From contig NZ_CP059164.1 of NCBI RefSeq assembly GCF_013466985.1, forward strand, positions 1,807,001 through 1,871,000: DNA of 64,000 bases, written 5' to 3'. A program made the translations under genes and the position numbers. Positions 38,068 through 48,634 of this stretch are shown in pieces. Numbering within the stretch: the stretch's first letter is position 1; each line of letters begins with the position of its first letter. This stretch comes from Nocardioides ungokensis (lineage in GTDB: Bacteria > Actinomycetota > Actinomycetes > Propionibacteriales > Nocardioidaceae). The notes beneath the pieces were generated by a model. It made no database searches, was not told the origin of the DNA, and saw nothing but the letters and a program-made list of their open reading frames with translations.

Positions 38068-38130
38068 GGGGTTTCGAGGCTCGCTGACGCTCGCACCTCA
38101 ACCACCGGCGCACCTCGACCACCGGCGCAC
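38068..38130. repeat. Intergenic palindromic repeat plus two 17-bp tandem units
   Basis: Read on the minus strand, the element starts GGTGGTTGAGGTGCGAG and ends CGAGCCTCGAAACCCC, with an internal GCGAGCG/CAGCGAGC dyad. It resembles dispersed GGTGGTCGAG...CGARACC repeats of Nocardioides-like genomes. Next to it lie two near-identical units, CCTCAACCACCGGCGCA and CCTCGACCACCGGCGCA, the second followed by CC. The shared CTCGACCACC core relates it to the nadD copy at 41982. Confidence 0.55.
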
Positions 38131-38284
38131 CGCGAGCCGGGAGGCAGCAGCGACCGCGGCGTACCGCTCCCCATAGCTGCCATCACCGCAACCACCCACG
38201 AGCCGTGGGCCGCCGACGGCGGTGTTGTCGACACGCTCACCGGCGGACGGGGCGTGCCTCCGCCTCGACGCAGTCGCACAGCGA

Positions 38285-38324
38285 GCCGGCCGCGGCGGAC
38301 GCGTGAGCGTCTGCCGCGGCCGGC
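38285..38324 (-). terminator. Terminator of the lysyl-oxidase-like gene
   Basis: GCCGGCCGCGGCGGACGC (38285-38302) and its complement (38307-38324, one wobble pair) form an 18-bp stem with a GTGA loop. It is 12 bp downstream of the minus-strand stop at 38336. Confidence 0.7.
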
Positions 38325-38335
38325 TGCCCTGGGGG

Positions 38336-39802
38336 TCACCTGCCGAAGCGGCCCGTCTCGTCGATGATGCCGACCTGGGGGACCGTCACGGTGCGGTGGC
38401 CCTCGGTGCCCTTGATGATCACCTTGCGCAGCGACTCGTTGTTGTCGGTCGAGGACTCGACGAGGCGGTCGGAGGGGTTGGCGATCACGGCGATGTAGTA
38501 AGTGCCGTTCGGGAGGCCCTTGAGGTCGAAGGACTGCCCGGCGCGGAACTGGGCGTAGGTGTCGCCCCAGCCCGACGCCAGCACCTCGCGGATCGACAGC
38601 GCGGTCAGGTCACCGCAGGAGGTGGCGAGGTCGGTGTTCTCCGGGTTCCAGGCGGCGTTCGGGACCGTCTGGTCCACCGCGTCGGTGTTGGCGAGGCAGA
38701 ACGCCTCCTTCTTCGAGGTCACGGCCTCGGTCTTGTCCTTCTTGAGCAGGACGTAGCGGGCGAAGTCCTCGAAGTGCCAGTGCTGGTGCGTGGGGCGCGG
38801 GTCCCAGTGCATGCTGCCGACCTGCTGGTAGCCGGTCTGGTTGCCGTCGCCGTCGAAGAAGTACTGGTAGGCGTCCATCTCGTCCTCGCCGTCCCGACGG
38901 AAGCCGTCGACCACGAGCGGGCTGTCCCCGGCGTTCCAGACGGTGGCGGCGAACTGCAGGTAGTTGCCGTTGCGCGACACCTGGATGCCCCACGCGGGCA
39001 GTGCCCGCAGGTCGGGCTGCGTGCTCGGCACGACGCCGGCCGAGGACTGCTGCGGCTCGTGCGCGGCGGGTTGCGCCGTCTCCGAGGCAGCGGTGGCGGG
39101 CGAGTGGGCGCGGGCGTTCGCGTTCTCCTTCTGGACCACGAGCTTGAAGGTGCGCGAGCTCTCGGCCGCCGTCATGCCGAACACCTCGGCGTACTTGGGC
39201 GCGATGCTCGCCGTCACGTCGTAGGTGCCGAGGGGCAGGCGCATCGGCCCGCCCTGGCCGAGCAGCGCCGTGGCCCAGCCCTGCTGGACCCCCTGGACCG
39301 AGCCCAGGGTGTACGGGTTGTACCAGCAGCCGCGCGGGTACGGCGAGGTGGCCGGCGCGTCCGGGCGGACCCGCTCGGACCACCCGTTGAGGCATCCGGC
39401 CTTCGTCATGGTGATCGTGTCCCCGCCGTTGCGGGGGACCATCTCCAGCTTCAGGAACCGGCTCAGCCCCGTGAAGTCCTTCATCGACCCCTCGGGCAGG
39501 GTCACGTCGCCGCCGGGGGCGCGCCAGACGGTCTGGATCTGGTCGTCGTACGACGGACGGTTCGACCACAGCTCCAGGGGTGCGCCCTGGGCGATCAGCC
39601 GGATCCCCAGGTCGGTCCACGCGTGGCCGCGGTAGGTGTAGGCGTTGACCTGGGCGGGCGCCCACAGGGCGAGAGGTGAGGTGGTCGCAGCAGCCGTGGG
39701 CGCGGTCGCCTCGGCCGGGGCGTGGAGGGCTGGGAGGGTCAGTGCGACCGCAGCGGCGAGCCCGAGGGCCCGGGCGCCCGAGCGCCAGGAATGACGAAGC
39801 AC
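38336..39802 (-). CDS. Secreted lysyl oxidase-family protein
   Basis: A 488-residue secreted protein. The signal peptide is about 1-32 (SGARALGLAAAVALTLPALHA). The C-terminal half matches the lysyl oxidase domain. Near 342 it has THQHWHFEDFARYVLL, the His-rich copper-binding segment. CGDLTALSIREVLASGWGDTY follows, and it ends with NPSDRLVESSTDNN. Animal lysyl oxidases oxidise peptidyl lysine with copper and a tyrosine-derived quinone; the activity of bacterial members is largely untested. The GTG at 39802 is preceded by AGAAGGA. Single gene with its own terminator, divergent from proA. Confidence 0.82.
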   Translation of the reverse strand: MLRHSWRSGARALGLAAAVALTLPALHAPAEATAPTAAATTSPLALWAPAQVNAYTYRGHAWTDLGIRLIAQGAPLELWSNRPSYDDQIQTVWRAPGGDVTLPEGSMKDFTGLSRFLKLEMVPRNGGDTITMTKAGCLNGWSERVRPDAPATSPYPRGCWYNPYTLGSVQGVQQGWATALLGQGGPMRLPLGTYDVTASIAPKYAEVFGMTAAESSRTFKLVVQKENANARAHSPATAASETAQPAAHEPQQSSAGVVPSTQPDLRALPAWGIQVSRNGNYLQFAATVWNAGDSPLVVDGFRRDGEDEMDAYQYFFDGDGNQTGYQQVGSMHWDPRPTHQHWHFEDFARYVLLKKDKTEAVTSKKEAFCLANTDAVDQTVPNAAWNPENTDLATSCGDLTALSIREVLASGWGDTYAQFRAGQSFDLKGLPNGTYYIAVIANPSDRLVESSTDNNESLRKVIIKGTEGHRTVTVPQVGIIDETGRFGR

Positions 39803-39947
39803 GGCGTTGTCCTTCTGGAGTGACGGATGAGAGCTCTGCGGAACTAAGACGCCGCGGCGACACGTTTGGTTGCCCTGGCCGGCATTTGCGTCGGCCCTGG
39901 GTTGTCCGGCCGTGAGGACGAGTCCGGGAGGGGGCCCACCAGCGCTC

Positions 39948-39953
39948 TACGCT
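39948..39953 (+). promoter_or_regulatory. -10 box of proA
   Basis: TACGCT ends 6 nt before the proA ATG at 39960, with no ribosome-binding site between, indicating a leaderless mRNA. Confidence 0.45.
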
Positions 39954-39959
39954 CGAGGC

Positions 39960-41225
39960 ATGGCAGGAGCAGACATCCCGCAGGACCACGAGGTGCTCGT
40001 CGCTGCCCGGCGCGCCCGCACGGCCAGCCACGGGCTCGCGCTCGCGACCCGCGAGCAGAAGGACCGCGCCCTGCGGTCGATGGCGGACGGCCTGCTGGCC
40101 GCGCGCGCCGAGGTGCTCGCGGCGAACGCCGAGGACGTGCAGCGGGCCGAGGCGGGCGGCACCCCGCCCAACATCGTCGACCGCCTGCGCCTGACCGACG
40201 ACCGGCTGGCCGGAATGGTCCAGGGGCTGCGGGACGTCGCCGGGCTGCCCGACCCCGTCGGCGAGGTCGTGCGCGGTGGCACGCTGGCCAACGGCCTCGA
40301 GCTTCGGCAGGTGCGGGTGCCCTTCGGCGTCGTCGGGATGATCTACGAGGCCCGCCCCAACGTGACCGCCGACGCGGCCGGCATCTGCCTGAAGTCCGGC
40401 AACGCGGTGCTGCTGCGCGGCAGCTCGAGCGCCCGGTCCAGCAATGCCGCGATCGTCTCCGTCCTGCGCGAGGCCGCGGTGGCGGAAGGCCTGGACGCCG
40501 ACGTGGTCCAGCTGGTGCCGGGGGACTCGCACGAGTCCGTGAAGGTGCTGATGCGCGCTCGCGGCCTGGTCGACGTGCTCATCCCGCGCGGCGGAGCGGG
40601 CCTGATCCGCAGCGTCGTGGAGGAGTCCACGGTGCCCGTCATCGAGACCGGTGTCGGCAACTGCCACGTCTACGTCGACGCCGCGGCGGACCTCGACAAG
40701 GCGCTCGCCATCGTGGTGAACGCCAAGACCCACCGCACCAGCGTGTGCAACGCCGCCGAGTCGCTGCTGGTCCACGCCGACGTGGCGGAGGCGTTCCTGC
40801 CGCGGGTGGTCCCGGCGCTGCAGGAGGCCGGGGTCACGGTGCACGGCGACGAGGTGTTCGCGGCGTACGACGGGGTGGTGGCGGCGACCGAGGAGGACTA
40901 CGCGGAGGAGTACCTCTCCCTCGACATCTCGGCGCGGGTGGTGCCGGACCTCGACGAGGCGATCGCCCACATCCGCCGTTTCTCCAGCCAGCACTCCGAC
41001 GCGATCGTGACCGAGCACCAGGGCGCCGCGCGCCGGTTCGTCGCCGAGGTGGACTCCGCGGCGGTGCTGGTCAACGCCTCGACCCGGTTCACCGACGGTG
41101 GTGAGTTCGGCTTCGGGGCCGAGATCGGGATCAGCACCCAGAAGCTCCACGCGCGAGGCCCGATGGGGCTGCCGGAGATGACGTCGACCAAGTACGTCGT
41201 CACCGGGGACGGCCACGTGCGCTGA
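39960..41225 (+). CDS. proA: Gamma-glutamyl phosphate reductase
   Basis: ProA reduces gamma-glutamyl phosphate with NADPH to glutamate semialdehyde, the second step of proline synthesis. Intact at 421 residues. Visible are [33 protein letters not shown] and the catalytic Cys near 262 in [15 protein letters not shown]. The end reads [19 protein letters not shown]. The partner kinase proB is not in the window. It begins the conserved proA-nadD-rsfS block. Confidence 0.96.
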   Translation: MAGADIPQDHEVLVAARRARTASHGLALATREQKDRALRSMADGLLAARAEVLAANAEDVQRAEAGGTPPNIVDRLRLTDDRLAGMVQGLRDVAGLPDPVGEVVRGGTLANGLELRQVRVPFGVVGMIYEARPNVTADAAGICLKSGNAVLLRGSSSARSSNAAIVSVLREAAVAEGLDADVVQLVPGDSHESVKVLMRARGLVDVLIPRGGAGLIRSVVEESTVPVIETGVGNCHVYVDAAADLDKALAIVVNAKTHRTSVCNAAESLLVHADVAEAFLPRVVPALQEAGVTVHGDEVFAAYDGVVAATEEDYAEEYLSLDISARVVPDLDEAIAHIRRFSSQHSDAIVTEHQGAARRFVAEVDSAAVLVNASTRFTDGGEFGFGAEIGISTQKLHARGPMGLPEMTSTKYVVTGDGHVR

Positions 41226-41241
41226 GACCCGTGCCCCCGGG

Positions 41242-41247
41242 TAGGCT
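41242..41247 (+). promoter_or_regulatory. -10 box of the small membrane protein gene
   Basis: TAGGCT ends 7 nt before the ATG at 41255, the spacing of a leaderless transcript. It may also serve nadD and rsfS downstream. Confidence 0.4.
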
Positions 41248-41254
41248 GTCCGGC

Positions 41255-41350
41255 ATGAATCACTGGGTTGTGGGCGGAATCGCACTGGGCATCCTCCTCT
41301 TCATGATGGCCGGGCTCCTGATGTTCGGCGCGGGACGCGAGCACAGCTGA
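41255..41350 (+). CDS. Very small membrane protein (31 residues) between proA and nadD
   Basis: The frame [25 protein letters not shown] encodes a single membrane helix (about 4-26) with a charged GREHS tail. It has its own promoter-like TAGGCT and a start at leaderless distance. It fills the gap between two core genes, so I consider it a real gene missed by length cut-offs. No function can be assigned. Confidence 0.6.
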   Translation: MNHWVVGGIALGILLFMMAGLLMFGAGREHS

Positions 41351-41400
41351 GCACCTCACGCCCCACGGCGGGAGCGTCGCGCACGCCCGGCCCCCGACGG

Positions 41401-42027
41401 GTGGGGGTCATGGGCGGGACGTTCGACCCCATCCACCACGGCCACCTGGTGGCCGCGTCGGAGGTGCAGGCGTGGTTCGACCTCGACGAGGTCGTGTTCG
41501 TGCCCACCGGGGACCCCTGGCAGAAGTCCGACCGTGAGGTCTCGCCGGCCGAGCACCGCTACCTGATGACGGTGATCGCGACCGCTGCGAACCCCCGCTT
41601 CAACGTGTCCCGGGTCGACATCGACCGCACGGGCCCGACGTACACCATCGACACGCTGCGCGACCTGCGCGCAACGATGCCGGACGCCGAGCTCTACTTC
41701 ATCACCGGTGCCGACGCGCTCGCCGAGATCTTCACCTGGCGCAACGCCGAGGAGCTCTTCGCGCTCGCGAAGTTCGTCGGCTGCACCCGGCCCGGCTACA
41801 CGATGGACGCCGCCACGCTCGACGCGATCCCGGCAGACCGGGTGACCATGGTCGAGATCCCCGCGCTGGCCATCTCCTCCAGTGACTGCCGCGACCGCAA
41901 GCGCCGCGGGGAGCCCGTGTGGTACCTCGTGCCCGACGGCGTCGTGCAGTACATCGCCAAGCACCACCTCTACCCACCGTCGGTGGTCGAGCCCGTCGAG
42001 ACCACCATGGACAAGGACCTTCTGTGA
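41401..42027 (+). CDS. nadD: Nicotinate-nucleotide adenylyltransferase with a repeat-encoded C-terminal tail
   Basis: NadD adenylylates nicotinate mononucleotide in NAD synthesis. About 208 residues; GTG at 41401 (ATG at 41410 is possible). [12 protein letters not shown] is the nucleotide-binding motif and [16 protein letters not shown] the ISSTXXR-type motif. The enzyme proper ends about [11 protein letters not shown]. The next residues [17 protein letters not shown] are encoded by a palindromic repeat at 41982-42006. The stop overlaps the rsfS GTG start. Confidence 0.93.
   Translation: MGVMGGTFDPIHHGHLVAASEVQAWFDLDEVVFVPTGDPWQKSDREVSPAEHRYLMTVIATAANPRFNVSRVDIDRTGPTYTIDTLRDLRATMPDAELYFITGADALAEIFTWRNAEELFALAKFVGCTRPGYTMDAATLDAIPADRVTMVEIPALAISSSDCRDRKRRGEPVWYLVPDGVVQYIAKHHLYPPSVVEPVETTMDKDLL
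41982..42006. repeat. Palindromic repeat inside the 3' end of nadD
   Basis: GGTGGTC at 41982-41988 and GACCACC at 42000-42006 flank GAGCCCGTCGA. The element reads VVEPVETT in the nadD frame. From memory, this peptide and its DNA recur at gene ends in Nocardioides and propionibacteria as a short dispersed repeat. Confidence 0.6.
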
Positions 42028-42410
42028 CCGCCACTGACCACGCCCTCGAGCTCGTCCGCGCCGCCGCGCGAGCCGCGTCCGACAAGCTCGCCACGAACAT
42101 CGTGGCCTTCGACGTCAGCGAGCAGCTCGCCATCACCGACGCCTTCCTGCTCGCCTCCGCCGCCAACGACCGCCAGGTCAAGGCGATCGTGGACGAGGTC
42201 GAGGACAAGCTGCGCGAGATCGGCTCGAAGCCGATCCGCCGCGAGGGCGAGCGCGACGGACGGTGGGTCCTCATCGACTACGGCGAGATCGTGGTCCACG
42301 TCCAGCACGAGGAGGAGCGGCAGTTCTACGCCCTCGAGCGGCTGTGGCGCGACTGCCCCGTGATCGAGCTGCCCGCCGACGTCACCTCGGGCGGCGCTGT
42401 TGAGCGCTGA
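42024..42410 (+). CDS. rsfS: Ribosomal silencing factor RsfS
   Basis: RsfS binds ribosomal protein L14 and blocks subunit joining in starvation. 128 residues, the usual size. The family core is visible: [21 protein letters not shown], then [21 protein letters not shown] and the C-terminal [12 protein letters not shown]. The GTG start overlaps the nadD stop as GTGA. The following phosphatase start lies within its last codons. Confidence 0.95.
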   Translation: MTATDHALELVRAAARAASDKLATNIVAFDVSEQLAITDAFLLASAANDRQVKAIVDEVEDKLREIGSKPIRREGERDGRWVLIDYGEIVVHVQHEEERQFYALERLWRDCPVIELPADVTSGGAVER

Positions 42411-43116
42411 GCGCCAGCGCTCAGCGGTGGAGGCCGCCGAGACGGCCGGTGGCCGCCGGCTGGTGCTGCTCCGGCACGGACGCACGGCCTGGAACCTCGA
42501 GGGCCGGGCCCAGGGCCACACCGACGTCCCCCTCGACGACACCGGCCGGGCCCAGGCGGCCGCGGCGGCGCCGTACCTCGCGCTGCTGCGGCCCACGCTG
42601 CTGTGGAGCAGTGACCTCGCCCGCGCCCGCGAGACCGCGTCGTACGTCGAGGCGGCCACCGGCCTGGTGGCGACCCTCGACCCCCGGGTGCGCGAGTTCG
42701 ACGTGGGGGAGCGGGCCGGGCTGACCGTGGCGGAGTTCGCCGCGAAGTACCCCGAGGCGCACGCGCGCTGGGCCTCCGGCCACATCACCGGTGGGGTGCC
42801 CGGCGCGGAGACCATCGAGGACGTGACCGGTCGCATGGTGCCGGCGCTGCGGGACATGGTGGCGGCCCTGGCGCCGGGGGAGACCGGCGTCGTGGTGACC
42901 CACGGTGCCTGCCTGAAGGTCTCGCTGGTGGCGCTGCTCGGCCTGCCGGTGGAGGTCGACGAGTCGATCTTCGTCATGGACAACTGCGGCTGGGCCAGCG
43001 TGACGGAGCACCGGAGCGGCCGGTTGCGCCTCAGCTCCTACAACGAGACCGCGCATCCCGGCGTCCTGACGGTTCCGGGGACCCCCGATTTCGCAACCGA
43101 TGCACCGAGTGGCTAA
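42400..43116 (+). CDS. Histidine phosphatase family protein (positional GpgP ortholog)
   Basis: A 238-residue histidine phosphatase. LVLLRHGRTAWN carries the phospho-accepting His, and the second catalytic His is in VVVTHGACLKVSL. The TTG at 42400 overlaps rsfS; GTG at 42427 is an alternative. In M. tuberculosis the gene next to rsfS (Rv2419c, GpgP) dephosphorylates glucosyl-3-phosphoglycerate. Synteny suggests the same family here, but substrate is not proven. The TAA stop is part of the presumed tRNA promoter. Confidence 0.85.
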   Translation: MSAERQRSAVEAAETAGGRRLVLLRHGRTAWNLEGRAQGHTDVPLDDTGRAQAAAAAPYLALLRPTLLWSSDLARARETASYVEAATGLVATLDPRVREFDVGERAGLTVAEFAAKYPEAHARWASGHITGGVPGAETIEDVTGRMVPALRDMVAALAPGETGVVVTHGACLKVSLVALLGLPVEVDESIFVMDNCGWASVTEHRSGRLRLSSYNETAHPGVLTVPGTPDFATDAPSG

Positions 43117-43119
43117 TAT
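43114..43119 (+). promoter_or_regulatory. -10 box of tRNA-Ala
   Basis: TAATAT overlaps the TAA stop of the phosphatase gene and lies 44 nt before the mature tRNA. A -35 hexamer is not clear. Confidence 0.4.
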
Positions 43120-43162
43120 TCCACGCGTTGCTCACCGCGGCGGAGACGCCAAGGGAAGCGAT

Positions 43163-43235
43163 GGGGCTGTGGCGCAGCTGGTAGCGCACCTGCATGGCAT
43201 GCAGGGGGTCAGGGGTTCGAGTCCCCTCAGCTCCA
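43163..43235 (+). tRNA. tRNA-Ala (GGC anticodon)
   Basis: A 73-nt cloverleaf. The acceptor stem GGGGCTG pairs with CAGCTCC (one G-T), with discriminator A. The D arm is GCGCAGCTGGTAGCGC. The anticodon stem CCTGC/GCAGG encloses ATGGCAT, with anticodon GGC for alanine codon GCC. The T arm is AGGGG-TTCGAGT-CCCCT. CCA is not encoded. Confidence 0.95.
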
Positions 43236-43240
43236 CAACG

Positions 43241-43272
43241 AGAAGGCCGGCACCCGAGGGTGCCGGCCTTCT
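43241..43272 (+). terminator. Terminator after tRNA-Ala
   Basis: A perfect 15-bp inverted repeat, AGAAGGCCGGCACCC (43241-43255) and GGGTGCCGGCCTTCT (43258-43272), starts 5 nt after the tRNA. Confidence 0.8.
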
Positions 43273-43329
43273 GTCGTCTCCGGGTCAGGACCGGGCCCGG
43301 CCGTTGGTCGAGCCGGACAGGATGGTGGA

Positions 43330-43698
43330 GTGGACCCTGACGAGATCGGACCGGAAGCGTTCGACGACCTCGTCCGTGAGGCGCTGGACCGGTTGCCGGA
43401 CGAGGCGCTGGAGCTGGTCGCCGAGATCGCCGTGGTCGTGCGCGAGGAGCCGGAGCCCGACGAGGTCCGTCCGGGGCAGCTGCTGCTGGGCATGTTCCGG
43501 GGCATCGAGCACACGCGGGCCGGTGGTCGCGTCCCCGGCAGCCTGCCCGACGTCATCACGCTCTACCGGCGGCCCATCCTCGCGGTCTGCCGGACCGCCG
43601 ACGAGGTCGCGCCCCGGGTGCTCAAGGTGCTGGGGCACGAGGTCGGCCACGCGTTCGGGCTGAGCGAGGCGCAGCTGCGCGCGTACGGCTGGTTCTGA
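43330..43698 (+). CDS. Zincin-like metallopeptidase family protein
   Basis: A 122-residue minimal zincin of the type annotated as metallopeptidase family or Zincin_1. Near the C-terminus VLGHEVGHAFGLSEAQL gives HEXXH with the extended Gly/Glu region. The N-terminus FDDLVREALDRLPDEAL and PGSLPDVITLYRRPI fit the family. No signal peptide, so it acts in the cytoplasm. GTG at 43330. Its substrate is unknown. Confidence 0.85.
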   Translation: MDPDEIGPEAFDDLVREALDRLPDEALELVAEIAVVVREEPEPDEVRPGQLLLGMFRGIEHTRAGGRVPGSLPDVITLYRRPILAVCRTADEVAPRVLKVLGHEVGHAFGLSEAQLRAYGWF

Positions 43699-43702
43699 GG
43701 CG

Positions 43703-45162
43703 CTAGGAGACCTCTTCGAGCTCCGACCAGTCCACGGTCGCGGTGCGGTCGACGTACTCCTGCACCCGTCCGGGCCAGTTGGTGGTGATCCGCGCCCCGT
43801 CGCGGTACCAGCTGTTGCAGCCCGCCCAGGCGCTGCGCGAGAGCCGGTCCTGCATCTCCCGGTCGTAGGCCTCGGCCACGGCGGGGCGTACGGCGACCGG
43901 TGCGCGCCGCCGTCGGCGATCCGGCCCACGACCTGGGCGATCCACCCGGCCTGGGCCTCCATCATCGCGATGATCGAGCTGCCGCCGAGGTTGGTGTTGG
44001 GGCCGTAGATGCAGAACAGGTTCGGGAAGCCGGGCACGGAGAGCCCGAGGTGCGCGCGGGCGCCGTCGGACCACAGCTCGTGCAGGTCGGCGCCGCCCGC
44101 ACCGCGGACCTCGATCCCGTCGAGGAAGTGCGTGGCGGCGAAGCCCGTGCCCCAGACCAGCACGTCCGCCTCGTGCAGCCGGCCGTCGGTGGTGCGGACC
44201 CCCTCGGGCTCGATCCGGCTGATGCCCTCGGTGACCACGTCGACGTGGTCGCGGGACAGGGCGGGGTACCAGTCGTTGGAGAAGAGCAGCCGCTTGCAGC
44301 CGATCGGGTAGTCCGGCACCAGCTTGCGGCGCAGCGCGGGGTCGCGCACCTGGGTGCGGAGCTGCAGCCGGAACGTCGCCCGCAGCAGCGCGGGCAGGGG
44401 AGTGGACAGCCACGAGTCGCCACCGAGGGCGGCGTTGAGCTTCTCGGTCACCCAGAAGACCGAGCGGCGCTCCGCGAGCTGCGTCCACGGACGCCGCCGG
44501 AAGAGCGCGTGGTGGCGCGGTCCGTAGGCCTGGTCCGGCTTGGGCACGACGTACGGCGCGGAGCGCTGGAAGACCGTCATCGACCCCACCCGGTCGACGA
44601 TGCCCGGCACGAACTGGATCGCGCTGGCGCCGGTGCCCACCACCGCCACGCGCTTGCCGGTCAGGTCGACGTCGTGGCGCCACCGGGCCGAGTGGAAGGC
44701 GGGGCCGGCGAAGGTGTCGGCGCCCGGGATGGCCGGGACCGCAGGGTTGGACAGCTGGCCCACCGCCGAGATGACGACATCGGCCTCGAGGGTCTCCCCG
44801 TCACCGGTCGTCACGCGCCAGCGGCCGCGCGTCTCGTCGTACTCCGCGGCCTTGACCTCGACGCCGGTGCGCACGAGGTCGAGCAGCCCGGCCTCGCGGG
44901 CCGCACGGCGCAGGTAGTCGAGGATCTCCTGCTGGGGACCGTAGCGGCGGCCCCACTCCGGGTTGGGCGCCCACGACCAGGAGTAGAGCGGCGTGGGCAC
45001 GTCGCAGGCGGCGCCCGGGTAGGTGTTGTCGCGCCAGACCCCGCCGACGTCGTCGGCGCGCTCGAGGATCGTGATGTCCCCGACGCCGGCGCGGCGCAGG
45101 GCCTGCGCGACCCCCAGCCCCCCGAAGCCGGCACCGATCACGACCACGCGCGGAGAGCTCAT
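43703..45162 (-). CDS. Flavin-containing monooxygenase / Baeyer-Villiger-type oxidoreductase (one frameshift near 43908)
   Basis: An NAD(P)H-dependent flavin monooxygenase of 486 residues. The FAD site is VVVIGAGFGGLGVAQALRRAG. GGVWRDNTYPGAACDVPTPL matches the Baeyer-Villiger class, and the second nucleotide site is VAVVGTGASAIQFVP. The C-terminal 65 residues (APVAVRPAVAEAYDREMQ to SELEEVS) are in another frame. One G added in GGCG(G)CGC near 43908 joins them and makes the length divisible by three. Likely substrate is a ketone, an alicyclic compound or a steroid-like molecule; that is family-level inference. An SDR lies just upstream on the same strand. Confidence 0.85.
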
Positions 45163-45212
45163 GGTCCGACGTTAGAACAGGTTCCGGCTCGGCGGGAGGG
45201 TGTGTCCGGCGC

Positions 45213-45982
<770 letters not shown>

Positions 45983-46014
45983 GCCGCGACTGTAGCCACC
46001 CGGGCGTGGTTCGG

Positions 46015-46020
46015 TACGAT
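46015..46020 (+). promoter_or_regulatory. -10 box of the leuS leader
   Basis: TACGAT ends 7 nt before the leader-peptide ATG at 46028. This places the transcription start at or next to that ATG, so the leader peptide is probably translated from a leaderless mRNA. The -35 region (about 45991) is weak. Confidence 0.55.
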
Positions 46021-46027
46021 GGGTCAC

Positions 46028-46054
46028 ATGCGGAGGATCCTGCTCCTTATCTAG
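46028..46054 (+). CDS. leuS leader peptide MRRILLLI
   Basis: ATG CGG AGG ATC CTG CTC CTT ATC TAG encodes eight residues, with three consecutive leucine codons (CTG, CTC, CTT) flanked by isoleucines. The CTT codon is rare in this GC-rich DNA. It lies just ahead of two mutually arranged hairpins and 98 nt before leuS. This is the arrangement of ribosome-mediated attenuation: leucyl-tRNA shortage would stall the ribosome on the Leu codons. Confidence 0.75.
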   Translation: MRRILLLI

Positions 46055-46110
46055 CCGCGTCGAGACGCACACATCGACGCGGCTGCCCCTCGTGCCCGAG
46101 GGGCTTTTTT
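46055..46110 (+). promoter_or_regulatory. Transcription attenuator of leuS
   Basis: The first hairpin pairs CCGCGTCGA (46055-46063) with TCGACGCGG (46074-46082) and starts right at the leader stop codon. A second hairpin, GCCCCTCG (46085-46092) with CGAGGGGC (46097-46104) and a TGCC loop, is followed by six T residues (46105-46110), a canonical intrinsic terminator. T-runs are rare in this genome, which makes the element stand out. Classical attenuators upstream of leuS have been predicted in some Streptomyces. Confidence 0.75.
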
Positions 46111-46151
46111 GTGCCCGGAGCCAGATCACCGACCAACGTGGGAGAGAAGAG

Positions 46152-48628
<2,477 letters not shown>

Positions 48629-48634
48629 GGGGCC

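Larger units (their letters stand above)
37941..38335. other. Gene-free gap with repeat elements
   Basis: This 395-bp stretch has no frame I can support. It holds a copy of the palindromic GGTGGTYGAG-type repeat (38068-38105), two tandem 17-bp units (38096-38130) and the hairpin that serves the lysyl-oxidase-like gene (38285-38324). The remainder shows no recognisable signal. Confidence 0.6.
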
